Source of the DNA: Euonymus europaeus
Lineage: Eukaryota > Streptophyta > Magnoliopsida > Celastrales > Celastraceae
Assembly (NCBI GenBank): GCA_963580455.1
Contig: OY756961.1
Coordinates: 18,953,001 to 19,017,000 of the forward strand
DNA: 64,000 nucleotides
Direction: 5' to 3'
Shown here: positions 35,071-46,674 of the stretch, in pieces
Layout: each line of letters starts with the position of its first letter
Numbering within the stretch: position 1 is the first letter of the stretch
Translations under genes and position numbers: made by a program
The notes under the pieces: model-generated
What the model was told of the DNA's origin: nothing
Databases searched by the model: none
The model's input: the letters and a program-made list of their open reading frames with translations, nothing else

Positions 35071-36526
35071 TGTTGGAAAATATGAACTCGTGAAAATGAT
35101 TTTAAAAACAAGGAACACATAGGAGTAATCGATGGGAAAAACAACTTTCAAAAATTTCTTGCTAATTATGATTAACATGCATAATCTACGACATATTTAA
35201 TTGGTTGAAGATTATGTACAATGAGATCTCTCTGGATTGATCTCTAATAAAAATATCAAATGATGGAGTCAGCTAGTTTGATACAATGCTCAAACTTGTG
35301 GATCTTCCACCGTATAAACCAATTCCCAAACTTGGATTTCAAGAGTGTGAACTCTCTACACCAAAAACCTGAAAATCAGAAACCAAAACTGTGGAGAAAG
35401 TTAGAGAGTCGAGTCCAACTGGTGTCTCAACGTTAGGGAAACATAACACACTAATGTTTGTTTATATAGTGATTGGCCAACCTAGGGTTTCCTAACCCTA
35501 GTTGGTTGACCCTTTCTCCACTCTAATGTGGGATCTCAAACCTTAGTTAAGTTTCCTAATTCACTTTAGTTTGGGCCTTCATGTGCTATAGTAGGGACCA
35601 ACAAGGAAAATAAAACAAGGGCTTCCTACGAATTTAATTATCAGCGCAAACCCATGAGCATAATTAAAATCCATAAATTATAATATATTTCACTAACATA
35701 TTATAGTTGCATTCTCCATTATATCTCAAATTAAATTTGAGCATTTTGTTATAATCATTCATTAAAATTCTCACGTTAAGTTATAGATATCCATCAATTA
35801 AATATGTCACTGACATATTATATTTAATTGACATTTTTAAATATTACTCGAGCTTACCGCTTAAGTTATTTGAATGTGTCGAATTAATTAAAATCCCCCT
35901 ACAAGGTTTTAAGACAATCTCAAAACTTATAAGCATTCTCGAGAGGGTATCACCAATCCATAATTGGACGTTAATTTTATTAATAGATTATTTTCCAACG
36001 TACATTTAATGCGGTAACTCAATTCACTCGGTGTTTGTTGGCCTGTACAAAAAGACCTCACCCTTTGGTAAATCAAAGTTTCATACATTAAATGCATATG
36101 TATCAATAATCTTTAATAAATTAAGATTATGAACGATGTCATAACGTTAGTGTGAGTGTACAATTTTTCATGTAGTCAGACTGAAAAAATTGAGTCACAT
36201 CTAGTCCTGATCAATACACTCCAAGTGTACTAGTATTATAAGTTCAAGCTTTACGACTTTTCGTAACCAAGATTGACATACTGAAATACTATACTACAGT
36301 CCTGCCGACGGTTCGTCTAAGCTGTGATTATTTACTTATATTCAATAAGAATTTATGAATTGATCTTTTGTGTGTAAGCTAAACTTTGCACAATAATTTT
36401 ATATACCATATAGAATAAAAGACGCTTATGTCAACATGTCATTTTTAATATTAAATACTAAAAAAAATATTTTATTCAAATAAACAAACTAAGTTTGATC
36501 ATTACATAAAATAATGTCCTTTAACA
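35071..36526 (+). mobile_element. Probable solo LTR (about 1456 bp) with TGTTGG start
   Basis: Non-LINE sequence begins TGTTGGAAAATATG and ends TCCTTTAACA, consistent with decayed TGTTGG...CCAACA termini. LINE ORF2 continues on both sides. A TATA-like TTTATATAGTG lies near 35459. The flanking pentamers (ATTTA and TACTA) do not match well, so the exact right end is uncertain. No coding region inside. Confidence 0.55.
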
Positions 36527-37667
36527 TACTATTCCTATCAATTTCTCCTATTATAGATTGTGATTAGAATTTGCAATTTTATTTGATCCCCTTAGAGAAG
36601 GAGATCTATGAGATTATGCTATCAATATATTCATCTAGGGCTCCTGACTGAGATGGTATGACTAGCATATTTTATAAAATGTATTAGAATATTGTGAAGT
36701 TTGATGTAATTTTTATTCCGATTTTTTTAGGAAGGGGAGCATGCTAAGACAACTGAATCATACCAGTATTGTGCTCACTTCGAAGGTAAGTGAAGCTTCC
36801 TAATTTTGCTAGCTGACGACTATCAGCTTATGTAAAGTCATTTATCAAGTTATCTCCAAGATTTTAGCGGATAGATTAAAAGGTGTGCTTGCTAAATTCA
36901 TTAGTTTTAACCAAGAAGGACTTATGCCTGGTCAATTAATTTAGGAAAATGTGGTGTTGGCCCATGAGTTATTTCATACTATGAAGCAAAAAAAAAAAGT
37001 GGAAATTAGAGCTTGATGGCTTTGAAGTTGGATATTGCCAAGGAGTGGGGTTTTTTGGTGGATATATTATGAGGCAAATGGGTTTTCGTAAATGAATGTG
37101 CGGTTTGTATATCAATGTATTTCTAAAAAAATATTTTTCTTTATGCTTAATGGATGCCCATTTGGTTGGTTTAGCGTTGGCGGTGATTTATAGTAAAGGG
37201 ATCCATTGTCCCCATTTTTGTTCATTATGGGAGATGAATTCTTGTCTTGATTGTTTTTCAAAGAGAAGGTGCTAGGAAGAATCCATGGAGTTAGGATAAG
37301 TGGGCATAATAATCCTATTTCTCATATTTTTTATGCTTATGACTATCATTTTTTCTAGAGAAAGTGTAATCGAGGCTCATTATATTCAGAATTGTCTAAA
37401 TAAATATTGTAGTTGGTCTAGTTAGAAGGTGAACGCATAAAAATTTGTTATGTTTTTTAGTCGTAATACTCTTGTTGGGTTGCAGTGGGTGATCTCTGAT
37501 ATTCTTGGATATCAGGTTTCTCTACCTAGAGCAGTTTATCAAGGTATGTCGATTGTAGATTTCTCAGATAGGACATGGTAGTTTGATTCGATGTGCAAAA
37601 GATGAATTAACAGATTATCTAGATGGAGGGTAAAGCTTTTGTCTCAAGCTTCTTGTGGCATGCTTTC
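36527..37667 (+). pseudogene. LINE reverse transcriptase, N-terminal and central part
   Basis: Broken frames encode wording typical of plant L1 RT: RKGSMLRQLNHTSIVL, ISKILADRLKGVLAKFIS, ENVVLAHELFHTMKQK, and a region near 37310-37340 at the place of the (F/Y)xDD box. Multiple stops occur. The LINE is split at 37667 (CTTTC) by chromovirus G3 and continues at 55757. Confidence 0.8.
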
Positions 37668-39378
37668 TGTGACGCCTCGATCCGGGCACGCCACGAGTGC
37701 CCTTTGGCACTGTCCTAGGCCACTAGTGCGATCATCCGGCAGACCGAAAATCCGGTGGCATCTCCCCGTATATTGAAGAGTCCCCGCCTGCATCAGAAAC
37801 ACGCAACATATATTCAATGCATCACACTAATAACCTAGCTAGGCCTCAGGCCTCAATCACATGCAATCCTGATCCTAGGGCCTCAGGCCATCCACTACCA
37901 GCATGCACAAACTGATAGTATAATCACATCATCAAGTTCATCATATTATATAACCAAATTCAATACTCAGCATACATCATGCATACACCCTCTGGTGCCA
38001 ATGGTTATAACAATATTATGAACAAACATCAATACATCGTATACAAAATACGTGCTTAGAGTATCTCTCTAGCACCCACATCCTACCCAGGGCCATCCAT
38101 GTCACATCCTGCTCTCACTGATCCGCTCCACTGGTACCTGTACCTGTACCAGTATCACCTGTGGAGAGGAAAGAAAGTAGAGAGTGAGCAAGAAGCTCAG
38201 TAGGGTTAAAAGTATAAGGAGTATAATGGCCAAATACGAACAATAGTTTATGCAACAATATGAGAACTACCACATGCATGTATACTCAACAATCACATAG
38301 AATATCAATCCGGGCAATCCCCTCAATGAGCAAACCTCATCGATACCAGGGCTCGTTCCATGCAATATCGAACGTGAGCAGCTCACCACATCAACTCATC
38401 AATATCATGGTCGCTATCCATGTCATATTGAATAGGAGCAAGCTCCCCAACATCAAACGCTCTTGGATTGCTCGGTTGCGTGAACCTATCACGCCCGCAC
38501 CATTCCAGGCAAGGTTCCTCATCAACCATACCTCTAGTGCGTTATCCTACTTGGAGTTCACATGACTTGGTGGTAACTCTCATCACCTCGTCATCCCTCG
38601 AAGTAGCTTTCAAGAATCCTAAGGATCTCCGAGTCCATACTCGATCTCCAATGGAACTCTAATGCATTTATGCCATGACATGCCGAAAGATATATATATA
38701 TATATATATATATATGAACATCCTATATATATATACATAACTACCATGATGCATGAACGGAAATCACATCGTGCCCATCGGTGATGGAACACACACAATC
38801 CGGTCATGCAACATCAAGAATTAACAATAATTCCACAAGCAAGGTTCGTTTCCCCTTAGAAGAAATTAAGGCGGAAACACAAATAAAATGAATCAAAACG
38901 CTCTTTAAAATATTGAGAACAAACGATAGAAAGAATGGTTGAAAATCCCCTACCTCGTGTTGAGCAATTTACAAAATCTCACAATTAGGGTTTTAACCCC
39001 CGTTTCACCAACCTAACAATTCCACACAATGTCATACTCATTTAATCATCCAAACATCTCAATATATCATATCAATCATGAATTAAACAACTAAATTGAA
39101 AAAAAAACTTACTTTCTCTCTCTAGGGTTCCTCTCAAACCCCCAAACCTCAACCTTATGGAAATCAACTCCAAAACAAGAATCAAACCTACATATACAAC
39201 CAAATATGACCTAAAATCATCATATCTAAACCATAGGAATCAACTCTAAACAAAACTAACAAGATCTACTCAAAACCCTAGAAATGGAAAATCAAGAAAT
39301 CTTACCTCCAAAGCTTGAATCTTTCTTGAATCCTCTCTAAATCTCCAAAACCAAGCTTCAATCCCCAAGAATCACCTC
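37668..39378 (-). repeat. 3' LTR of G3, part before the Tat insertion
   Basis: Starts TGTGACGCCTCGATCCGG and aligns with 53876-55355, including CCCCGTATATTGAAGAGTCC, the stem-loop TGAGC-AAGAA-GCTCA (38185-38199) and an AT microsatellite (38690-38720). It contains several segments deleted from the other LTR, such as the stretch around 37920-38040 and sequence near 39050-39160. It breaks at AATCACCTC, where the Tat element begins. Confidence 0.9.
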
Positions 39379-39916
39379 TGATAACGTCTCAAACTTGTAA
39401 AGTATAAAAACGTATCAGTATAGGTCCGAACAAGGGCTTCCTCGGGTTGATGGTCTTTCTCTTCGTATAGACAGTCTTCTCGGTAGAGGTTGTCCTGTAG
39501 AAATGAACAAATGTAAGCTAGAAGCCCGCCAGAGAGTGTTTTCTAGCATTGACGCTCCGATGCTTAAGTCAGATGCTAGCAGAGATCGACACTCCGAAGA
39601 ACACAGCTCAGTGTTCTAGGGAAATGTGTAAAGAGTGTTTTGTCATAAAAGAAGTGCCCTTTTACCTGTGGGATAACCCCTTTATATAGTGAAGGTGGTT
39701 TCCATTAATAGAATTCAAGTGGTGGTGAATAATACCTTGCCAAATGAAGGAACTACTGTTTTACTGGGAGCTTGTTACTGTCCTGAAGGTACGGAGCCGA
39801 GAAGGGCATCTCTATTGCTTGGTACCGAGAATCTCCCAACGAAAAAGATGGTGTCTTCTGTTGACAACTGTTGCCACGTGTCATATTCTGATTGGAGAGG
39901 ATAAATATCCTCATCA
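39379..39916 (-). repeat. 3' LTR of the Tat element (538 bp)
   Basis: TGATAACGTC...CCTCATCA, aligning without gaps with 48225-48762. I count by eye about 23 differences over 538 positions, about 19 of them transitions. A TATA-like TTTATATAGTG occurs in both copies (near 39690 here). Small reading frames that recur in both copies are LTR sequence, not genes. Confidence 0.92.
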
Positions 39917-39928
39917 TTTGCCCCCTCG
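39917..39928 (-). other. Polypurine tract of the Tat element
   Basis: Minus strand CGAGGGGGCAAA directly precedes the LTR start TGATGAGG. This fixes the minus orientation. Confidence 0.75.
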
Positions 39929-40380
39929 GGCCTGTGATTGGTAGCTGTAGACGACCAATGATAGACCTGTATTAGCTGTCATTTGAATCGCCCGAGGGCG
40001 GCATTGATGAGGAAACTTTGAACGGTTATGATGAGATCTGAGGTGATCCAATGGTCTTTCAATGAGCAGAGGCTGAACGGTCCGGATGAGGGGATGCTGA
40101 AGGTCTCTTCATCGGGTTCGTTGACCGAGGCGGTCTTCCACAATAAATAATGAAGACGTCGCTTTCAAAACCACTTGTTCCCAAATTTGAGAGACCCGAG
40201 CTTAGAGAGTACCGAGCAAACAGATTCTTCTCATACCGAGCAAACGTCATTTGTTCCCTAGTCCTCGTCTCTGCTTTCAAGTATGAGAAAATGTCTTCTT
40301 CTTCCTCGATAGTGTAGGTAATTTGTTAGAGGATGCCGACTTAGGTTCTTCTCCATCAATCTCTACTCCCCCCTGTTAGG

Positions 40381-42344
40381 ATGAATCTTAGGCTTCCCTT
40401 ATCAGAACGCCCCTTCTTCGCTCCTCCTGGGTTCGAGGCTCCCCTACAAAAAGCCCGAGCAGTAGGTGATGGTACTAGGGAGCCTAGAAACCTAAGTTGT
40501 AGCCTTACTGCCTCTAAGGTGGAAGCCCAACGCAAACTGTTCGGTATTCCCTATCCCTGCAGGCCGGTGCTTGAGGGGGTTTCTTCTTCCAATCCCCAGC
40601 ACGGGGAGTTTGCCATTCCAACTACTGCTCTTTCATATGGGTGTCGAATTCCTATGGCTCCGGCAATATGTTCTTTCTTTTCTCGGTTTGATATCTGTCC
40701 TACCTTTTTAGCCCCTAACTCTTGGGTGTTCCTCGGCACAATACTCCATTATTGTGACGAGCTCCGTGTTCCTTTTTCTTCAAATGTTCTTCGGCAAACT
40801 TTTCACTATGCCGAGCACCGAGGAATCCTGGGTTATGTTACTTGAAGTTTAAGAAGGGCCTAGTGGCTCCTAAGTATTCTTCTTCCAACCATCATTGGAA
40901 ATCCAGCTATTTTTTTATTCGGATGCCTTTGGGTGAGAACGAGGTTCTTACTTTTAGGACCTCGTCGACACTCCCCAAATTTAGCAAGTTTTAGCATTTG
41001 CCTCAACTTTCTCACGAGGAGCTTGATTGGTATCTGACCCTCAAACAACCTTTCACCAAACTTTCCATACCCCTCGTGTGCCGGGCTGTAGACTTTACAA
41101 GAGAACATAGGTCCGAGCAAGCAATGCAAGGTAGGGACTTGCTCTTGTTCGGTTCATCCATGTAGTTGTTTTGTCTCTTAATTTGCTTGTTAACTTGTTG
41201 CTGTATTTTTCAAATATGTCTTCGGCTACAGAGTATTTGAAGATGCAGAAAAAGGCGGCAGCTTTGGGCCAGAAGAGGAGACCTTCTGAGGAGGCTGAGC
41301 CGAGCAAGAGGAAGAAAGTTCCAGCTGGGGGAATTCGCGTAAAACCTGGCCGAGGAAAATACCTAGGTCGGGACGTGGGGTGTATATTTGCACACCACAT
41401 TTCCGATCGATCGACTCTCCTTCTCGTGTCTCGGAGGCGCGCTCCTCGTCCCCACCTCATCGAATGGGGGATATTCACGCTCCCCAATGGAACATTCGCC
41501 TTTTCGACACGGTGGCCAACTCTCAAGTGGCCTTGGAAATGCTCGAGAAGCTCTCTCTCCCCTCAGATCAACGGCGAGCCGAGGAGATGTCTACAGAGGA
41601 AAAAATGAAGGCCTCTACTGTGAAGTTTTTGGAGGTATTGACTTTTCCTAGCTTTGTCAGTCTTCTTCTTCGGTATTCTTTTATAATTTGTTTCATTGTT
41701 GCTCTTAGCTGGCCTCCCTTCTCGGGAAAATCTCTGTCGATGTCCGGAGCTCGGCGGCTGAGAAGAATACTACTGCTCAGGAAATCCACCTGCTCAAAGG
41801 GGCCCTAAGTCGGACAGAGACGGCATTTCAGCTTTCTTGGAGGGATCTCAAGAAGGCCCAGGAGTCTAAGGCTCTTCTGGCCACCAAGCTGAAGGAGACC
41901 GAGGAAGAGCTGGAGAAGCAAAGGTCGGCCGCTGAAGCAGAGGGGGCCCGGATGTTCGAGAGTGGTCGCCAATCCGGTCTTCAGGAGTTCAGGGACTCCA
42001 CGGAATTCCAGTTCACCCTTAAGCAAGAGGGCTTTTTCTGCTTCCAGGCTGCTGTCAAGGAAGCTCGGAGGTTTCTTGCTAGCAAGGGTCAGAGCTCGGA
42101 GATCATTGACGAGCTGTGTCCTGGCCTCGCCGGGAAAGACGAGGTGGACGTTGTCAAGGAGGAGGCATACGAGCAGTTCTGCCTTCTTCAGGAGGATGGG
42201 GACGACGAGGACGACATCGAGGCATATATGGACACCGATGTTCCTCCTGCTCATACGGAAGGCAATGCTCCCCTCGAACTTGCTCATGGCGAGGAGCCCG
42301 AGAAGGGCCTGACCATCGAGGAGCCAGTTGATGTAGAGAACTAG
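40381..42344 (+). pseudogene. Antisense intron-containing gene of the Tat element (Transposase_28-like)
   Basis: Lies between integrase and 3' LTR, opposite to gag-pol. From ATG 40381, 154 codons encode a domain with SYGCRIPM, FFSRFDICPTFLAPNSWVF and LHYCDELRVPFSS, matching my knowledge of Transposase_28 ('putative gypsy type transposon') proteins. The frame shifts at about 40845 and continues to about 41100 with one stop. A Lys/Arg-rich linker (EEAEPSKRKKVP) starts at 41217 and shifts frame near 41380. An in-frame 74-nt intron, 41635-41708 (GGAG|GTATTG ... CTCTTAG|CTGG), leads to a last exon, 41709-42344: a long coiled coil (KLKETEEELEKQRSAAEA) and an acidic tail ending TAG. Tat elements such as Retand and Grande are known to carry antisense ORFs here. 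The function of the protein is unknown. The 5' exon borders around 41100-41216 are unclear. Confidence 0.7.
41635..41708 (+). other. Predicted 74-nt intron in the antisense gene
   Basis: GT at 41635-41636 and AG at 41707-41708, T-rich between (CTTTTATAATTTGTTTCATTG). Removing it joins KFLE to LASLLGKISV in phase 0 and keeps the frame open for the remaining 212 codons. Without splicing the frame ends within the region. Confidence 0.65.
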
Positions 42345-42568
42345 TTAATTTTTTAGATCGTTCCACTGTTATTCTAGAAATGTTTCCTTGTTTTCTATGT
42401 AGATGACTTAATTATCAATGAAGTTTCTTTTCTTGTCGTCTTTCATGATTGTCGTTAATCTGTCTTCATTTATGCTCGGATATTGTAATTTAAAATGTTC
42501 TAAATTGTAATAGATCCGAGCATAGCTACTTAGTTGCTGTGGCCTAGACTTTTCTAGGTCGTAGCAAA
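42345..42568. other. 3' flank of the antisense gene
   Basis: AT-rich, no coding. AATGAAG-type words near 42418 could serve as a polyadenylation signal for the antisense transcript; this is inference only. Confidence 0.35.
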
Positions 42569-42676
42569 CTTGTTTTCACTTGGGTGTTGTAACTCAATGG
42601 GATTGAGTTGTAACATGCCCAGCTTGTTTTCACTTGGTTGTTGTAACTCAATAGGATTGAGTTGTAACATGCCCAA
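42569..42676. repeat. Two 54-bp tandem units, each holding a hairpin
   Basis: CTTGTTTTCACTTGG starts units at 42569 and 42623. Each contains ACTCAAT-3 nt-ATTGAGT (42592-42608 and 42646-42662), a perfect 7-bp stem. The repeat sits between the 3' end of the antisense gene and the 3' end of pol, where converging transcripts would meet. Confidence 0.8.
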
Positions 42677-42865
42677 GTTTTTCCTCGTCCACTGTAATTT
42701 GAGAAGCCTGGAATAGTGCTTGGCCATTGCAAGTCAGATCAAATAAGCTGTAATGTACCAGAGCAGTGTACTGAGAATCTTGATAAAGGAACGAGCTACT
42801 TTCATTGTAATGAGAAAATTCCTAGGACCCGTGTAGGGAACGAGTTGTTAAAATAAAATGGGTTC
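42677..42865. other. Spacer before integrase end
   Basis: No gene or repeat recognised; AT-rich intergenic part of the Tat element. Confidence 0.5.
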
Positions 42866-44224
42866 TTAAATACATGCCGACAAAAGAAAGTTAAATATAG
42901 TATCTTCGGAGGTTTTCAGAATTCCAAGGACGCATCTCTCCTGGTTTCTTGGGATTCTCCAACTTGTACGTTCCATCCAGCATAACCCTGATAACCCGAA
43001 AAGGGCCTTCCAAAGTCTCCCCGAGCTTGCCAGGATGCTTCCCAGCTGCGGCAGCTTTTCTGAGTACCCAATCTCCCTCAGAGAATCTGCTTGTTCGGAC
43101 TCTCTTGTTGTGGTAACGGGCTGTTCTCTGCTTGTAGGCTGTAGTTCTGATCTGAGCAGTCTCCCGAGCTTCTTCCAAGAGATCCAGATTGTTAAGCAGC
43201 AAGTCGTTGTTTTCTGACTCATTGAAGTTAACAATTCGGGGAGTGGGGACCCCGATCTCTACTGGAATGACGGCCTCTGATCCAAACATTAGGGAGAAAG
43301 GCGTTTCTCCCGTTGACGTTCTTGGCATGGTCCGGTATGACCAAAGGACACTATGGAGCTGCTCGGTCCAAAGTCCCTTAGCTTGGTCAAGATGAGTTTT
43401 TAGTCCCTAGAGAATGATACGGTTGGTTACTTCCACCTGGCCATTGACTTGAGGATGTGCTACAGCAGTGATTCTGAGGTTGATGGCTAATTCTTGGCAA
43501 AATTCTCGGATGTTCGCACTTACAAACTGTCGACAATTATCGGTAATGAGGATCCGAGGAACACCATATCTGCAGATGATGGCTTTCCATATGAATTCTT
43601 TTACCTTGTGGTCGGTGATGGTTGCGAAAGGCTCGGCTTCAACCCACTTTGTGAAGTAATCTACTGCCACTATAATAAACTTTCTCTGAGCTGTTGCCTG
43701 GGGGAAGGGTCCCAGCAGGTCTAGCCCCCATTGAGCAAAGGGACAAGGGTTCTCGATAACAGTCATCTTGGATGGTGCAAGGCGTGGTATGTTAGCATGT
43801 CGCTGGCACTTGTCGCACTTTCGTACCAGATCCTCTGCATCTTTCTTCATGTTCGGCCAATAATAGCCACAGTGCAAGACCTTGTTAGCTAAGGTCCTTG
43901 CTCCTGCATGGCTGCCACAAACTCCTTCATGCACTTCTCGAAGAGCATACTCGGACTCCTCTGGAGCAAGGCATTTAAGGTAAGAGAGCGTAAAGGATCT
44001 CCTGTAGAGTGTCCCTTGAATGATTGAATACCTTGCTGCCCTTGCTCGGAGATTCCTAGCCTCGTTTTTATTTTCAGGTAACTGCCCATCTGTGAGGAAG
44101 TTTTGTATTGGATCCATCCAAGACCGTTCAGTGTTAATTTCGACGATTGCCCTTACGAAGATGCTTGGTTTGGGCAACATCTCTATCCGCACTGAAGAGG
44201 CCTCGTCTTTTTTTGAATTAGATG
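42866..44224 (-). pseudogene. pol: Tat integrase
   Basis: Minus strand. An HHCC zinc finger (HEGVCGSHAGARTLANKVL ... CDKCQRHA) precedes a core with all three acidic positions visible: Asp in WGLDLLGPFPQ, Asp in LITDNCRQF, Glu in VNGQVEVTN. After a TAG at 43407-43409 the same frame continues through SYRTMPRTSTGETPFSLMFG and a C-terminal domain ending near 42891. The frame also changes at about 44220, so integrase is detached from RNase H. The catalytic residues are intact even though the gene is broken. Confidence 0.88.
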
Positions 44225-45900
44225 CTAGTCGGGCTGCACGTCGGCTTGCTGATTCTCTTCTCGGAGCACTCTCCGTATTTCAACGTTCGGGATTTCGCTC
44301 ATCAGTTCCTTAGCTTTTTGCAAATACTTGATCATGTTGGAGCCCCTCGCTTCGTATTCGCCACGAATCTGCTCGGTGATGAGCTGAGAGTCACTGTTGA
44401 CCACCAGATTGCGCACCTCTAGCTCAATTGCCAACTTTAACCCAACTAGGAGAGCTTCGTACTCGGCTTCGTTGTTGGAAGGTTTGAATTGGAAACGGAG
44501 AGCGTATTCAGTAGTCAAGCCCCCCGGCCCGAGAAGTAGAATTCCTGCTCCACTCCCATCCTTATTGGAAGAACCATCGACAAAGAACTCCAATAGGTCA
44601 TGGGGCGCCGCTTCCCCTAGAGGATGTTGGCACTCAGTGATAAAGTTTACTAGGGTTTGAGCTTTGATGGCTTTCTTCGGCTCATAGTGGATATCAATCT
44701 TGCTAAGTTCGATTGACCATTTAATGAGCCTTCCCGACGTATCCGGTTTCTGGAGTATGCTCTTGAGAGGTTGGTCGGTCAACACTGTAACCGTATGGGC
44801 TTGAAAGTAGGGTCGCAACTTCCTAGCCGCAGTTACCAGTGCCAAGGCCAACTTCTCTGCCCTGGTGTATCTCTTCTCAGTCTCAGTGAGAACTTTGCTG
44901 GTGTAGTATATTGGCTTCTGAATTTTATCCTCGTCCTCGCTTATGAGCACTGCACTCACTGCGTGCTCAGTAGTGGCCAGATAAAGGAATAACGGTTATC
45001 CCTCTTTCGGGGAAGTGAGTAGAGGAGGCTGGCTAAGGTAAGACTTTAATTCCTCAAAAGCTTCTTGACAATCTTCAGTCCACTGAAAATTGGTTGTTTG
45101 CTTGAGCGCGTTAAAGAAATGTTTGCACCGGTCTCCTGATCTGGCGAGAAAATGGCTCAAAGCTGCAGTTCTCCCAGTAAGCTGTTGAACCTCGTTTTTG
45201 TTCCTCGGGGCTTGCATATTGATTATTGCCAATAATTTTTCAGGGTTTACCTCAATTCCTCGTTTGGAGATGAGGAAACCGAGGAACTTACCCGATGAAA
45301 CGCCAAATGCACATTTCTCCGGGTTAAGCTTCATGCTAAACTAGTTCAAGACATTAAATACTTCCTGCAAGTCGTCCAAGTGATCCTCGAGTTTCTTGCT
45401 TTTAACAATTATATCATCCACGTACGCCTCGACCGTCTTGCCGAGCATTGGGGAGAATATTTTGTTAACGAGCCGTTGGTAGGTGGCTCCTGCGTTCTTC
45501 AGCCCAAAAGGGATGACTTGATAGCAGTACGTACCTTCAGGAGTAACAAATGAGGTGTGTTCCTCATCAGCTTGATGCATTTGGATCTGGTGATAACCTG
45601 AATAGGCATCAAGGAAACTGAGGAGACCTTTTCCCGAAGTTGCGTCTACCAATTGGTCTATCTTTGGCAGTGGGTAGCTGTCCTTCGGGCAGGCCTTGTT
45701 GAGGTCAGTAAAGTCGACACACATATGCCACTTACCATTCTGTTTCGCTACCATAACAACATTAGAGAGCCATTCTGGGTATTGTACTTCCCGAACGAAT
45801 TTGGCATCCAAAAGCTTGTTGACCTCCGTTTTGATGGCCTCCTGCCTATCTTGTGCGAAATTTTCTTCTTTTGTTTTACTGGTCTGCTGCCAGGTTTTAT
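44225..45900 (-). pseudogene. pol: Tat reverse transcriptase, RNase H and additional RNase H
   Basis: Minus strand. RT runs from about 45900 with WHMCVDFTDLNKACPKDSYP and the active site VEAYVDDIIVKSKK. The thumb/connection is at 44996-45334 (KCAFGVSSGKFLGFLIS). RNase H follows (PIYYTSKVLTETEKRYTRAE), then a second RNase H with Asp in FFVDGSSNKDGSGAG, Glu in NNEAEYEALLVGL and Asp in VNSDSQL. The second domain is the archaeal-type RNase H that defines Tat elements. Stops: TAG at 45341-45343, TAA at 44996-44998. A frameshift near 45900 separates RT from protease, and another near 44230 separates it from integrase. Confidence 0.9.
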
Positions 45901-46674
45901 GCTAAGATGGTGGGTGATAACATCAGCGCTGATACCGGGCATCTCGTCTGCACTCCATGCGAATGTGCTGATATTTTCTCGGAGAAGACTCGTCAAGCTT
46001 TTGCTCAAGTCTTGACCAAACTCGGAGACGTAGTACAATCTCTTCTCCGTCCCCTGCTCGACGGAAATGGTGATGAGTTGTTCGGCGGGGGAGGGCTTCG
46101 AGGTTTGGTTGTTGTGATCATCCAACAATTCTAGGACTGAGACTGGCTTCTTCTTCTCTTTTAGGTCTATAACATACATCTGACGGGCGAGCTTCTGGTC
46201 TCCCTGAACTTCACCTATTCCTCGGTCAGTGGGGAATTTCATCTTTAAATAAAATGTGGAAACAACCGCTCGGGCTTTGTGAAGTAGTGGTCGGCCAATC
46301 AATGCATTGTAAGGGGTCTTCACGTCTACGACTAGAAGTTCCACCATGAATAGTTTTGACCTCGGATAGCCCCCTAAGGTTATGGGTAGATTGATCATCC
46401 CGACAGGGACGACTTGCTCTCCCGTGAAACCCTATAGGGGTGAGGAAAACTTCTTCAGGCTCTCCCTCTGGAGGTTCATTTGTTTGAAGACATGGTAAAA
46501 ACGAACATCTGCTGCGCTCCCATTGTCGACCTGGATCTTTTTCACCGTGTAATTGGCGATGACTGCCTCAATGACTAAGGCATCATCATGTGGCTGATGT
46601 AAACCATCCCCGTCTCTTTCGGAGAATATTATCTTCTCTTCCTCTATTCTCGGTTTCTTTGACTTCTCCGAAAC
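45901..46674 (-). pseudogene. pol: Tat protease
   Basis: Minus strand. KIQVDNGSAADV near 46520 corresponds to the D-x-G-S active site of Tat proteases (usual DGGS/DNGS). The C-terminal strand NALIGRPLLHKARAVVST lies at about 46290. A TAG near 46432 and the frame change near 45900 break the region. It follows gag in the same frame after a TAG at 46675-46677. Confidence 0.8.

Noticed and set aside
39689..39944. Small plus-strand frames repeated at 39689-39944 and 48535-48787
   Set aside because: They recur only because both lie in the two LTRs of the Tat element; they start and stop differently in the two copies.
40860..42366. Several minus-strand and alternative-frame reading frames overlapping the antisense Tat gene
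   Set aside because: They are shadows of GC-rich coding sequence; only the frames described show domain-like wording and a coiled-coil pattern.
42544..42732. Minus-strand frame with internally repeated peptide
   Set aside because: The peptide repeat simply reflects the 54-bp DNA tandem repeat with hairpins.
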